The notes beneath the pieces are model-generated. The model ran no database searches. It was not told where the DNA came from and saw only the letters and a program-made list of their open reading frames with translations. This document shows positions 1 to 9,188 of a stretch of 64,000 nucleotides of DNA, one piece after another. Every line of letters starts with the position of its first letter. Position 1 is the stretch's first letter. The position numbers and the translations under genes were made by a program. Origin of the DNA: Pseudomonas fluorescens. Lineage in GTDB: Bacteria > Pseudomonadota > Gammaproteobacteria > Pseudomonadales > Pseudomonadaceae. The stretch lies in assembly GCF_001307155.1 (NCBI RefSeq), contig NZ_CP012830.1, positions 5,454,501 to 5,518,500 on the forward strand, in the 5' to 3' direction.

Positions 1-1467
1 CATTTTCGCCTCGGCAAGTTGCATTACGCCGAAATAGGCGAGATCGCCAGCGCGGCAGAACCCTTGCTGACCCTTGGCTGGGTTGACGAACAGGCGCCAC
101 TGTCGATTGAGCAACTGTTCGAGGTGCTGCTTAAACCGGAAATCCTTCAGTGCTTCAGCACGGCCATCGAACAACCCAAAGCGAAAAAGTCCGAGTGGCT
201 GGCCGCACTGAGCGAGCAGTTCACCGAGGCGCAGTCCTTCAAGAACTGGTGCCCGACGCTGGATGACCGGTTGTTGAGCCTGACCACCATGGATCTGTGC
301 GATCGGCTGCGGCTGATGTTTTTCGGCAACCTGTATCAGGACTGGTCGGAGTTTGTCCTGGCGGATCTTGGGATCTTTACCTACGAGAAAGTCGAGTTTT
401 GCGCCGAATCCCGAGGCTTGCGCAGTCGTGACGACGTCGAGGCGTTTCTCTATCTGCACGATTGTCAGCTGCGTTTTGAAGCCGGGGAGGCGCTGGAACA
501 AGTCGTCGAACAGATCCAGGCACTGCAAACTGCCAACCCCTGGCTTGAGCGGCGACGCGCCAAGCTGCTGTTTCAGATCGGGCAACACTGCGAGCGCATT
601 GCCGATTTCCCGGCAGCGCTGACGATCTACCGCGAATGTGCGTACCCCGGCGCCAGGTTGCGCTTGATCCGGGTGCTGGAACGTTGTGCCGAGTTTCAAT
701 TGGCCCTGGAGTTGGCGACCCACGCCGAACACGCGCCGGAGAGCGCCGCCGAGCAACAACAGCTGTCGCGGGTTCTGCCCCGGTTGCGGCGTAAACTCGG
801 CGGCCCGCCGGCGCCTCGGGTCAAGACGCGCGAGGTTGAGCGCCTGGACTTGAGTCTGTCGCGAATCGACCCGGCACTGTCCGTTGAGTTCTACGTCCAG
901 GCTCATCTCGATGAACCCACGGCGCCAGTGCATTACGTCGAAAACAGCCTGATCAACTCGTTGTTCGGGCTGCTCTGCTGGCCGGCGATTTTCGCACCGT
1001 TGCCTGGCGCATTTTTTCACCCGTTCCAGCGTGGGCCGGTGGACCTGCTCAGCGAGGATTTTCATTCCCGGCGTGCCGATCTGTTCCAGGCGTGCCTGGC
1101 AGAGCTGGACGATGGGCGTTATGCCGAGACCATCCGCCAGCGCTTTCGCGCCAAGTCGGGGGTGCAGTCACCCTTCGTGTTTTGGGGCGTGCTGACCGAG
1201 GAGCTGCTTGAGCAGGCGCTGGACTGTCTGCCGGCCGAACACCTCAAGCACTGGTTCAATCGCCTGTTGCTGGACATCAAGGCCAATCGTGCCGGGATGC
1301 CGGACCTGATCCAGTTCTGGCCGCAGCACAAGACCTACCGGATGATCGAAGTCAAAGGCCCGGGCGATCGCCTGCAAGACAACCAACTGCGCTGGCTGGA
1401 GTTCTGCCACCAGCACCAGATGCCTATCGCCGTCTGTTATGTGCAATGGGCGGAGCACGAGGCGTGA
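1..1467 (+). CDS. VRR-NUC domain (FAN1-like) nuclease, 5' partial
   Basis: The reading frame is open from the first base, so the N-terminus lies outside the window; about 488 codons are visible. The C-terminus carries the VRR-NUC signature: GMPDLI at about 1294-1311, then EVKGPGDRLQ with a following NQ at about 1348-1386. These give the acidic/Lys catalytic residues of the PD-(D/E)XK fold. The middle region is helical and TPR/SAP-like, as in bacterial FAN1 homologues. The family are structure-specific DNA nucleases that cut branched and cross-linked DNA. The stop overlaps the GTG start of the helicase gene, so the two are translationally coupled and probably work together in repair. The TTG at 19 is not the true start. 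Confidence 0.85.
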   Translation, partial: HFRLGKLHYAEIGEIASAAEPLLTLGWVDEQAPLSIEQLFEVLLKPEILQCFSTAIEQPKAKKSEWLAALSEQFTEAQSFKNWCPTLDDRLLSLTTMDLCDRLRLMFFGNLYQDWSEFVLADLGIFTYEKVEFCAESRGLRSRDDVEAFLYLHDCQLRFEAGEALEQVVEQIQALQTANPWLERRRAKLLFQIGQHCERIADFPAALTIYRECAYPGARLRLIRVLERCAEFQLALELATHAEHAPESAAEQQQLSRVLPRLRRKLGGPPAPRVKTREVERLDLSLSRIDPALSVEFYVQAHLDEPTAPVHYVENSLINSLFGLLCWPAIFAPLPGAFFHPFQRGPVDLLSEDFHSRRADLFQACLAELDDGRYAETIRQRFRAKSGVQSPFVFWGVLTEELLEQALDCLPAEHLKHWFNRLLLDIKANRAGMPDLIQFWPQHKTYRMIEVKGPGDRLQDNQLRWLEFCHQHQMPIAVCYVQWAEHEA

Positions 1468-3728
1468 GCTATAGCGTTGCGGTGCGTGCGCTGTGTGAGT
1501 TCACCGCCAAGGTCGGTGATCTCGACCTGCGCTTCACCCCGTCGCCGACTGCCCTGGAAGGCATCGTCGGTCACCGTACCGTCGCCTCGCGGCGAAGTGA
1601 GACCTATCAAAACGAAGTGGCCCTCGAAGGCGAATATCGGCAGTTGACAGTCAGGGGCAGGGCGGACGGTTATGACCCCGACCAGAACCGCCTTGAGGAA
1701 ATCAAAACCTACCGTGGCGAACTGGAGCGGATGCCGGTCAACCACCGCCAGTTGCATTGGGCCCAGGCGAAAATCTATGGCTGGCTGATGTGTCAGAAAC
1801 TGCAGTTGGCCGAGATCAAGCTGGCGCTGGTGTACTTCGATATCGTCAGCGAAAAGGAAACCAGCCTGGTCGAAACCTGGAGCGCGCTTGAGCTGGAGCA
1901 TTTCTTCACGCTGCAGTGCGGGCTGTTTCTGCAGTGGGCCGAGCAGGAAATGGCCCATCGCGAAGCGCGCAATCAGGCCGCGCAGGTACTGGGCTTTGCG
2001 TACCCGGACTTCCGCCCGGGGCAACGTCACCTCGCCGAATCGGTGTTCAAGGCAGTCAGCACCGGTCGCTGCCTGATGGCCCAGGCTCCGACCGGCATCG
2101 GCAAGACGGTCGGCACGCTGTTCCCGATGCTCAAGGCGTTCGCGCCGCAGCAACTGGACAAGGTGTTCTTCCTCACCGCCAAGACTCCTGGACGCAAATT
2201 GGCGCTGGATGCGGCACAGGTGATCGTCGACAACAGCGACGGTTTACCGTTGCGAGTGCTTGAGATGATTGCGCGCGACAAAGCCTGCGAGCACCTGGAC
2301 AAAGCCTGTCACGGCGAATCCTGTCCGTTGGCGAAAGGTTTTTACGATCGCCTGCCGGCGGCCCGTGAGGCGGCGAGCCGGGTGACCTTGCTCGACCAGG
2401 CGGCCCTGCGCGAGATCGCCCTGGAACATCAGGTATGTCCGTATTACCTGAGCCAGGAAATGGCCCGTTGGGCTGACGTGGTGGTTGCCGACTACAACTA
2501 CTATTTCGACTTCAGTGCGTTGCTGTTCGGTTTGGCCCAGGCCAACCAGTGGAAAGTCGCGGTGCTGGTGGATGAGGCCCACAACCTGGTGGAGCGCGGT
2601 CGGCAGATGTACAGCGCCAGCCTCGATCAATTCGCCTTGAATACGCTGCGCAAAAGCGCTCCCGAGGTGCTGAAGAAGAGCTTGCAGCGGGTCAACCGTG
2701 AATGGAACGCGCTGCACAAAACACAGATCAGCCCTTATCAGGCTTACGCCAAGGCCCCGGAAAAACTGTTGCAAGCGCTGTCGCTCTGCACGACGGCCAT
2801 TGGCGATTACCTCAACGATCACCCGCAAGGGCTGGATGCTGCGGTGCAGAGCTTCTATTTCGATGCGCTGCAATTCAGCCGGGTCGCCGAACTGTTCGAT
2901 GAGCATTTCCTGTTCGACATCAGCAAGCGCGACCTCGGCAACACGCGCAGCCTTTCGCAGCTGTGCCTGCGCAATGTGGTGCCAGCCGGTTTCATCCGCC
3001 CGCGCCTGACGGCGGCGCGCAGCACGGTGATGTTTTCCGCGACCTTGAGCCCGCAACGCTATTACGCCGACCTGCTCGGGTTGCCGGCTACCACGGTGTG
3101 GATCGACGTTGAGTCGCCGTTCAACGCCGAGCAACTCAAGGTGCAGATTGTCAGCCGGATCTCCACCCGATTCGTGCACCGGCAGGCCTCGCTTGCGCCG
3201 ATTGTCGAGTTGATGGCCCGACAGTTCATTGAGCGTCCCGGCAATTACCTGGCGTTTTTCAGCAGCTTTGATTATCTGCAACAGGTGGCGCAGCTGTTTG
3301 CCGAGACTTGGCCGCAGATCAACCTGTGGTCACAGTCACGCGGCATGGACGAAGCCCGGCGTCAGGCCTTTCTGGAGCAGTTCACACCCACCAGCCAGGG
3401 CATCGGTTTTGCGGTGTTGGGCGGGGCGTTCGGCGAAGGTATCGACTTGCCGGGCTCACGCTTGATCGGTGCGTTCATCGCGACGCTGGGGCTGGCGCAA
3501 CTGAACCCGGTCAACGAGCAGCTGAAGCAGCGCATGGCGGCGATCTTCGATGCAGGTTATGACTACACCTACCTGTTTCCCGGTGTGCAAAAGGTGGTGC
3601 AAGCCGCCGGACGGGTGATTCGTACCCAGCAGGATCAAGGCGTGGTGATGCTGATCGATGACCGCTTTGGCGAAAGCAAGGTTCAGCAGTTGCTGCCGCG
3701 CTGGTGGTCGGTCAGCGGGCGCGCGTGA
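1464..3728 (+). CDS. XPD/DinG-family ATP-dependent DNA helicase with Fe-S cluster
   Basis: About 754 residues. The GTG start at 1464 overlaps the upstream stop (GTGA) and gives an N-terminus VSYSVAVRALCEF; an ATG at 1446 is in frame but lies inside the nuclease gene. Walker A is APTGIGKT near residue 210, the DEAH box is LVDEAHNL near residue 370, and motif VI is QAAGRVIR near residue 713. Between motifs I and II, four cysteines (in KACEHLDKAC, GESC and QVCPYY, roughly residues 275-325) match the Fe-S domain of XPD/DinG helicases, which unwind DNA 5' to 3'. The N-terminal 200 residues before Walker A resemble a PD-(D/E)XK-like region. Being paired with a FAN1-like nuclease suggests joint processing of damaged DNA. 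Confidence 0.88.
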   Translation: MSYSVAVRALCEFTAKVGDLDLRFTPSPTALEGIVGHRTVASRRSETYQNEVALEGEYRQLTVRGRADGYDPDQNRLEEIKTYRGELERMPVNHRQLHWAQAKIYGWLMCQKLQLAEIKLALVYFDIVSEKETSLVETWSALELEHFFTLQCGLFLQWAEQEMAHREARNQAAQVLGFAYPDFRPGQRHLAESVFKAVSTGRCLMAQAPTGIGKTVGTLFPMLKAFAPQQLDKVFFLTAKTPGRKLALDAAQVIVDNSDGLPLRVLEMIARDKACEHLDKACHGESCPLAKGFYDRLPAAREAASRVTLLDQAALREIALEHQVCPYYLSQEMARWADVVVADYNYYFDFSALLFGLAQANQWKVAVLVDEAHNLVERGRQMYSASLDQFALNTLRKSAPEVLKKSLQRVNREWNALHKTQISPYQAYAKAPEKLLQALSLCTTAIGDYLNDHPQGLDAAVQSFYFDALQFSRVAELFDEHFLFDISKRDLGNTRSLSQLCLRNVVPAGFIRPRLTAARSTVMFSATLSPQRYYADLLGLPATTVWIDVESPFNAEQLKVQIVSRISTRFVHRQASLAPIVELMARQFIERPGNYLAFFSSFDYLQQVAQLFAETWPQINLWSQSRGMDEARRQAFLEQFTPTSQGIGFAVLGGAFGEGIDLPGSRLIGAFIATLGLAQLNPVNEQLKQRMAAIFDAGYDYTYLFPGVQKVVQAAGRVIRTQQDQGVVMLIDDRFGESKVQQLLPRWWSVSGRA

Positions 3729-3740
3729 GACGCGCCGCCG

Positions 3741-4538
3741 TCAATGCATGCCGACTGTCCGGTCGGCCCGGCGCGAGGTCTGAACACTGCGTGCCTGGTG
3801 CACCATGCTGACCAGCTCCGCGGCAAAACGGTGGCAGTCGCCCGGCCAACGTGCGGTCAACAGGTTGCCGTCATGCACGATAAACCCGCATTGCGGGTTT
3901 TCTGTCGAATCACGTTGCGAGAATCTTGGCCCCGGCAAGAAGTCATGGACGCTCGCCAATGCCGCGGTGACTTCGGCCTGCACCGTTTGCGAATAGGTGC
4001 GGTAGTAGCGGCCAAGCCACGGCGCGGTGATCCACCACGCTGGCAGCTCCATGGTGTTGGCCAGCAACGCGGTCACCTTGCGCCCGTGCAGCACTGAAAG
4101 AACGTTGTCGGCATCCAGCGTGCGGGCCAGCAGCAAGACACCGTGGCAGACCGCCGCAACCGGTTTCTGTGCATCAAAGAAGTGCCGGACAATCCGCCGG
4201 GCGTCTTCGGATTCGAGCAAACTGCGCATGCCCTTGGCGTGACCGCCCGGGATCACCAGCCCCTCGTACTGCTCGGGGTCTACTTCGGCGTAGGCCATGG
4301 GTGATTTGAAACCTTCGTCGGCGGTCATGGCCGCGTAACACTGAAGATCTTCCTTGCGGGTCATCAGTAGCGAGTTCAGTGGCCCGAAACCGATGTCCAC
4401 CAGTCGCGCATCGGCGTAGGCCGGCAAGCCTTTTGGTGTCGCAAAGCACACCTCGATTCCGGCGTCATGCAACGCCTGCCAAGGCACGCTGCTTTCGGTG
4501 GGGTCGTAGTCAGCCTGAGGTAACAGGAAAAGCAACAT
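3741..4538 (-). CDS. DJ-1/PfpI family protein (type 1 glutamine amidotransferase-like)
   Basis: 265 residues from ATG 4538, which has GAGG eight bases upstream; an in-frame TTG lies six bases further out. The DJ-1/PfpI fold is shown by VIPGGHAKGMR (about residue 98-108) and the nucleophile elbow AVCHGVLLLA with its Cys near residue 129. Family members include Hsp31-type glyoxalases/chaperones and amidotransferase-like hydrolases; which activity applies here cannot be read from sequence. The gene faces the helicase gene convergently with a 12-base gap and is probably monocistronic. Confidence 0.8.
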   Translation of the reverse strand: MLLFLLPQADYDPTESSVPWQALHDAGIEVCFATPKGLPAYADARLVDIGFGPLNSLLMTRKEDLQCYAAMTADEGFKSPMAYAEVDPEQYEGLVIPGGHAKGMRSLLESEDARRIVRHFFDAQKPVAAVCHGVLLLARTLDADNVLSVLHGRKVTALLANTMELPAWWITAPWLGRYYRTYSQTVQAEVTAALASVHDFLPGPRFSQRDSTENPQCGFIVHDGNLLTARWPGDCHRFAAELVSMVHQARSVQTSRRADRTVGMH

Positions 4539-4646
4539 GCTCAAAGCCTCGAGTCGTCAGCGCTGGGGATCGTCTATTGCTCTGAGTCTGGACGCAGGGA
4601 CTGGACTTCGCCAGCCGTTACCTGCCGATTTGATGCAGTCAGCGGC

Positions 4647-5144
4647 TCAAGCCTCAGTGAACCGAAACTTGAACAGCGTGCACGGGTAGCCGTCGACGGG
4701 AAGCTGATGAAGAGTGAACTGACCCTGGGTCAGCTCGGGGATGATTTTTGACCAGAACGCCTGCGCCGGCTGATTGGCGTCGATATGAAAAATCTGCCAC
4801 TGACCGGGAAGCTGCTGGAGCAGGGCAGACACCACAAACCTGCCGGCGCCGCGACCTCGATAGCGGCGGCTGACGAAGAGATAACCGATGTTGTACTGCA
4901 CGTCGTCGAAACGAACTGCATCGTCAACCGTCACGAACCCGGCGATATCTCCGTCAACCTTGATCAGGAACGCTTGCGTCGCAGGCTTTCGCCAGTAGTC
5001 GAGCATGGGCTGAAGGGGGAAGAATCCATGGGCGCCAATCTTCAGCGGCAGCCACTCGCTGAAGTCGTACAGATAGAACTGCATCAGGTTTTCGATGCAG
5101 TCCAGTTCATCCCGTTGTGCGCGGTGCAGTTCGATCGCGGCCAT
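4647..5144 (-). CDS. GNAT family N-acetyltransferase
   Basis: 165 residues. ATG 5144 has a GGAG about nine bases upstream. The acetyl-CoA loop is seen as RRYRGRGAGRFVV near residue 95, the Q/R-x-x-G-x-G/A pattern of GNAT motif A, preceded by the beta4 strand NIGYLFV. The substrate is not identifiable. The gene stands alone between the DJ-1 gene (about 110 bases away) and the PuuB-like oxidase, on the same strand. Confidence 0.85.
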   Translation of the reverse strand: MAAIELHRAQRDELDCIENLMQFYLYDFSEWLPLKIGAHGFFPLQPMLDYWRKPATQAFLIKVDGDIAGFVTVDDAVRFDDVQYNIGYLFVSRRYRGRGAGRFVVSALLQQLPGQWQIFHIDANQPAQAFWSKIIPELTQGQFTLHQLPVDGYPCTLFKFRFTEA

Positions 5145-5180
5145 TGCCCGAAGCTCCAGACGATTCGATGACGATGGCGA

Positions 5181-6491
5181 TTAACCTAGCACCTCACGCA
5201 AACGATGCCACAACATGCCCAGTGCCAGCAGCGGTGTACGCAATGCACGGCCACCCGGAAAGGTCATGTGCGGCACTGCGCTGAAGACGTCCAGGCCGTG
5301 GCTGTGTCCGGCATGAATCGCTTCGGCCAGCAATCGCGCGGTCCAGTGTGTGACGTTGAGGCCATGACCGGAATAGCCTTGGGCATAAAACACGTTCGGG
5401 TACTGCGACAACCGCCCGACCTGGGGGAAACGATTGGCGGTGATGCCAATCCTGCCGCCCCATTGATAGTCGATGCGCACATCGGTCAGCTGCGGGAACA
5501 CCTTGAGCATTTTCGGGCGCATGTAGGCGGCGATGTCCGTTGGATCGCGCCCGGAATAATGGCAGGCGCCGCCAAACAGCAAGCGCCGGTCTGCTGATAA
5601 TCGGTAATAGTCGAGTCCGACTTTCTGGTCGCACAGCGCCAGGTTCTGCGGGATCAATTCGGCGGCAGCCTGCGCTGACAATGGCTCGGTCGCGATGATG
5701 TAACTGCCCGCCGGCAGCACCTTGCCGCTGAGCCGTGGTTCCAGATCCTCCAGGTGCGCGTTGCAGCCCAGCACCAGACTTCCGGCGCGCACCGTGCCGC
5801 CTGCGCAGCGAACCTGCACGGTACTGCCATGGATGATCTCCAGCACCGGGCTTTGCTCGAAAATCCGCACCCCCAGCGACTCGGCGACCCGAGCCTCGCC
5901 GAGCACCAGGTTGAGCGGGTGCAGATGACCGGAGCCCATGTCCACCAGTCCGCCTGCGTACACACCGGAGTTCACCACCTGGCGCATGTCTTCGGGCCTG
6001 ACGAGGCGGGTTGCATGGGCATAACCTTGGGCGTCCAGGGTTTCTTGCTCCACTTGAAATGCCGCAAATTGCGCGGGTGTATTGGCCAGTTCGCAGAAGC
6101 CCCAGCGCAGGTCGCAGTCGATGCCATGCTCGCGGATGCGATTGCCCACCACCTCGACCGATTCGATGCCAGCGCGCTCCAGATAGCGCACGCCTTCCTG
6201 GCCGACATAACGGGCAAAACCCGAAACGTCGTGGCCAATGCCGCGGATCAACTGCCCGCCATTGCGGCCGCTGGCGCCCCAGCCGATCCGCCGCCCCTCC
6301 AGCAGAATCACCGAGAGTCCGCGTTGGGCCAGCTCAATCGCGGTGTTGACGCCGGTAAAGCCGCCGCCAATCACGCAGACGTCGGCTTGCAGATCCGACG
6401 TCAGCGTCGGGTGTTGCACCATCGCATTGGCCGAGGCGTTGTAATAGGAGCGGGCGTGTTCCGCCGACAGGTTTATAGCGATCTGATTCAT
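5181..6491 (-). CDS. puuB: FAD-dependent amine oxidoreductase, PuuB-like (gamma-glutamylputrescine oxidase family)
   Basis: 436 residues. The dinucleotide-binding motif CVIGGGFTGVNTAIEL lies near residues 39-54, and a DAO-type C-terminal GRIGITANRFPQVGR segment is typical of PuuB/OrdL oxidases. The family oxidises the terminal amine of gamma-glutamylated polyamines to an aldehyde, giving NH3 and H2O2. Its start overlaps the stop of the upstream binding-protein gene by four bases (ATGA), so it is the last gene of an operon reading puuA-like ligase, binding protein, oxidase. That context supports a gamma-glutamyl-polyamine substrate; the exact amine is unknown. Confidence 0.82.
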   Translation of the reverse strand: MNQIAINLSAEHARSYYNASANAMVQHPTLTSDLQADVCVIGGGFTGVNTAIELAQRGLSVILLEGRRIGWGASGRNGGQLIRGIGHDVSGFARYVGQEGVRYLERAGIESVEVVGNRIREHGIDCDLRWGFCELANTPAQFAAFQVEQETLDAQGYAHATRLVRPEDMRQVVNSGVYAGGLVDMGSGHLHPLNLVLGEARVAESLGVRIFEQSPVLEIIHGSTVQVRCAGGTVRAGSLVLGCNAHLEDLEPRLSGKVLPAGSYIIATEPLSAQAAAELIPQNLALCDQKVGLDYYRLSADRRLLFGGACHYSGRDPTDIAAYMRPKMLKVFPQLTDVRIDYQWGGRIGITANRFPQVGRLSQYPNVFYAQGYSGHGLNVTHWTARLLAEAIHAGHSHGLDVFSAVPHMTFPGGRALRTPLLALGMLWHRLREVLG

Positions 6492-7576
6492 TTATTGGAC
6501 TTCACTTTGCTCCAGGAACGGGTCATCACGCGCATGATTTCCGCTGTCGGTGTGGTCGAGATGTACAGCTTGTCCAGCACCGCCTGGGAGGGGTAAACCT
6601 CTGGATTGTTCACCAGTTCCACGTCCATGAACTGCTTGGCCGCAGGGTTGGGGTTGGCGTAACCGACGGTGGCGCTGACCTTGGCGATCACTTCCGGCTC
6701 GAGCAGGTAGTTGATGAATTCGTGGGCTTGTTTGGCGTTACCGGCGTCGGCGGGCACGGCCAGCAAGTCGAACCACAGGTTGCCGCCTTCCTTGGGAATC
6801 GCGTAGGCGATGTTCACGCCGTTCTTCGCTTCCTTGGCGCGGTTTGCCGCCTGGAACACGTCCCCCGAGTAGCCGAAGGCGATGCAGATATCGCCGTTGG
6901 CCAGGTCCGACACGTACTTGGAGGAGTGGAAGTAGGTGATGTAGGGGCGGATGGTCAGCAGCTTGGCTTCGGCTTTCTTGTAGTCTTCGACATTCGAGCT
7001 GAGTGGGTCCATACCCATGTAGTTGAGCACCGCCGGGAATACTTCGTCGGGCGAATCCATCATCGACACGCCACACTGGCTGAGCTTTTTCAGGTTTTCC
7101 GGTTCAAACAGCACGGCCCAGGAGTCGATGTGATCGACACCCAGCACTTTTTTGACCTTGTCGACGTTGTAGCCGATGCCGTTGGTGCCCCACAGGTACG
7201 GTACCGAATGCGCGTTACCCGGGTCGTTCTTCTCCAGCAGTGCCAGCAATTTAGGGTCGAGGTTTTTCCAGTTCGGCAGCTGCGAGCGGTCCAGTTTGAG
7301 GAACGCACCGGCTTTGACCTGACGCGCCAGGAAATGGTTGGAAGGCACCACCACGTCATACCCGGTACGCCCGGCGAGCAGTTTGCCTTCCAGGGTTTCA
7401 TTGGAGTCGAATACGTCGTAGATGACCTTGATACCGGTTTTCGCCTGGAAGTCGGCGAGGGTGGTCGTACCGATATAGTCGGTCCAGTTGTACACACTGA
7501 CGCTCGGCTGCGCTTGCGCGCCGAGGCTGCAGAACAGCGCGAGCGCTGCAGGAACGACTGATTTCAATAGACGCAT
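6488..7576 (-). CDS. Polyamine ABC transporter periplasmic binding protein (PotF/SpuD/SpuE family)
   Basis: 362 residues with an N-terminal signal peptide (hydrophobic core VPAALALFCSLGAQA, cleavage probably after AQA). The mature protein opens with VSVYNWTDYIGTT, the hallmark start of PotF/SpuD-type putrescine/spermidine receptors, and includes WGTNGIGYN and AFGYSGDVFQAANRA. It captures polyamine in the periplasm for an ABC importer. No permease or ATPase gene is in the window, so it must use a transporter encoded elsewhere. It is coupled (ATGA) to the PuuB-like oxidase and follows the glutamylpolyamine synthetase, giving a capture-ligate-oxidise operon. RBS AAGGGG precedes ATG 7576. Confidence 0.88.
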   Translation of the reverse strand: MRLLKSVVPAALALFCSLGAQAQPSVSVYNWTDYIGTTTLADFQAKTGIKVIYDVFDSNETLEGKLLAGRTGYDVVVPSNHFLARQVKAGAFLKLDRSQLPNWKNLDPKLLALLEKNDPGNAHSVPYLWGTNGIGYNVDKVKKVLGVDHIDSWAVLFEPENLKKLSQCGVSMMDSPDEVFPAVLNYMGMDPLSSNVEDYKKAEAKLLTIRPYITYFHSSKYVSDLANGDICIAFGYSGDVFQAANRAKEAKNGVNIAYAIPKEGGNLWFDLLAVPADAGNAKQAHEFINYLLEPEVIAKVSATVGYANPNPAAKQFMDVELVNNPEVYPSQAVLDKLYISTTPTAEIMRVMTRSWSKVKSNK

Positions 7577-7610
7577 TTCGACACCCCTTTGAATGATTGT
7601 TTTCGATGTT

Positions 7611-7643
7611 TGATCGTTCCCACGCAGAGCCTGGGAACGATCA
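7611..7643. repeat. Pseudomonas intergenic palindrome, possible terminator/attenuator
   Basis: A perfect 12-base dyad: tgatcgttccca (7611-7622) and tgggaacgatca (7632-7643) with a nine-base loop. The same arms with a different loop recur at 29844-29876, so this is a dispersed repeat. It lies between the glutamylpolyamine synthetase and binding-protein genes and could reduce read-through between them. Confidence 0.75.
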
Positions 7644-7656
7644 TCAGCGCTGCGGG

Positions 7657-9015
7657 TTAAACACTCAGCAACAGGAACTCGCGCTCCCAGGAACTGATCA
7701 CCCGTTTGAAGTTTTCGTGCTCGGCGCGCTTGACCGCGACGTAGCCGCGGACGAACTTGGCCCCCAGGTAACGCTCGATGGTCGGGCAGTCTTCCATATG
7801 CGCCAGTGCATCCTCGATGGTGATCGGCAGGCGCAGGTTGCGTCGCTCATAGGCGCGGCCCTGCACCGGCGCGCTCGGTTCGATGCGCTCGATCATGCCG
7901 AGGTATCCGCACAACAGGCTGGCAGCGATGGCCAGGTACGGGTTGGCATCGGCGCCCGGTAAACGGTTTTCCACGCGCATGGCCTCGGGACCGGAAGTCG
8001 GTACGCGCAACCCGACGGTGCGGTTTTCTTCACCCCACTCGACGTTCACCGGTGCCGAGGTGTCCGGCAGGAAGCGGCGGAACGAGTTGACGTTGGGCGC
8101 GAACATCGGCAGCAGTTTCGGAATGTACTTTTGCAGACCGCCGATGTGGTGCAGGAACAGCTCGCTCATCTGCCCGTCGCTGTCGGCGAAGATCGGCTTG
8201 CCGGTGGCGATGTCGACCACGCTCTGGTGCAGGTGCATGGCGCTGCCTGGTTCGTCGCCGATCGGCTTGGCCATGAAGGTCGCGGTGACGTTATGCTTGA
8301 GCGCCGCTTCGCGCAGGGTGCGCTTGAACACAGTGATCTGGTCGGCCAGATCCAGCGCATCGCCGTGACGGAAGTTGATTTCCATCTGCGCCGGGCCGTC
8401 TTCGTGGATCAGCGTGTCGAGGTCCAGACCTTGCAGTTCGCACCAGTCGTAGACGTCTTCGAACAGCGGATCGAATTCGTTGGCTGCATCGATGGAGAAC
8501 GACTGGCGCCCGCTTTCGGCGCGGCCCGAACGGCCCAGCGGTGCCTTGAGCGGCAAGTCCGGATCTTCGCAGCGCTGGGTCAGGTAGAACTCCATTTCCG
8601 GCGCCACAATCGGCTGCCAGCCCTTGTCGGCATAGAGCTTGAGGACTTTTTTCAAGACGTTGCGCGGCGACAGTTCGATCGGATTGCCGAGCTTGTCGAA
8701 AGTGTCGTGAATCACGATGGCGGTCGGCTCGATGGCCCACGGCACCACGTAAATCGCTGAAGAATCCGGCCGACAAACCATGTCGATATCGGCAGGGTCG
8801 AGCAGGTCGTAGTAAATGTCGTCGTCGACAAAGTCCCCGGTTACCGTTTGCAACAGCACACTTTCCGGCAGGCGCATGCCTCGCTCATGCAGGAACTTGT
8901 TGGTGGGCGCTATCTTGCCGCGAGCGATACCGGTCAGGTCACTGACCACGCATTCGACTTCGGTAATCTTGTGTTCTTTCAGCCATGAAGACAGCTGATC
9001 GAAAGGGGCATTCAT
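7657..9015 (-). CDS. puuA: Glutamine synthetase family protein, gamma-glutamylputrescine synthetase-like
   Basis: 452 residues. Glutamine-synthetase fold: N-terminal beta-grasp (ECVVSDLTGIARGK), then metal- and ATP-site segments PEMEFYLTQR, HEDGPAQMEINFRH, MHLHQSV and the NRTVGLRVP loop near residue 335. The length and the amine-ligase variations match PuuA/SpuI proteins, which join glutamate to putrescine or another polyamine using ATP. It heads an operon on the minus strand with the polyamine binding protein and the PuuB-like oxidase downstream, which fits the Puu pathway. GAGG lies five bases before ATG 9015. A divergent AraC gene begins 173 bases away and may regulate it. Confidence 0.85.
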   Translation of the reverse strand: MNAPFDQLSSWLKEHKITEVECVVSDLTGIARGKIAPTNKFLHERGMRLPESVLLQTVTGDFVDDDIYYDLLDPADIDMVCRPDSSAIYVVPWAIEPTAIVIHDTFDKLGNPIELSPRNVLKKVLKLYADKGWQPIVAPEMEFYLTQRCEDPDLPLKAPLGRSGRAESGRQSFSIDAANEFDPLFEDVYDWCELQGLDLDTLIHEDGPAQMEINFRHGDALDLADQITVFKRTLREAALKHNVTATFMAKPIGDEPGSAMHLHQSVVDIATGKPIFADSDGQMSELFLHHIGGLQKYIPKLLPMFAPNVNSFRRFLPDTSAPVNVEWGEENRTVGLRVPTSGPEAMRVENRLPGADANPYLAIAASLLCGYLGMIERIEPSAPVQGRAYERRNLRLPITIEDALAHMEDCPTIERYLGAKFVRGYVAVKRAEHENFKRVISSWEREFLLLSV

Positions 9016-9094
9016 AAAGACCTCGTTGTTGGTTTTATCAGCGCCAGAGTCGGTCTCTGCATCTCGTACAAGTGGCGAGAGACTTTCCCTGTAG

Positions 9095-9122
9095 CGCGTT
9101 GACGACTATCTTGGTCGACGCG
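9095..9122. promoter_or_regulatory. Candidate operator dyad between puuA-like and AraC genes
   Basis: cgcgttgac (9095-9103) and gtcgacgcg (9114-9122) form a nine-base inverted repeat with one mismatch and a ten-base spacer, in the 173-base gap between the divergent puuA-like and AraC-type genes. The geometry suits a dimeric regulator. No assignment to a protein is possible from sequence. Confidence 0.35.
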
Positions 9123-9188
9123 TTTCGTTCCATCTATCCACTTTAAGCAGAACCAAAACGCACCAAAAAAGTGCGCACAGGTCATTCC

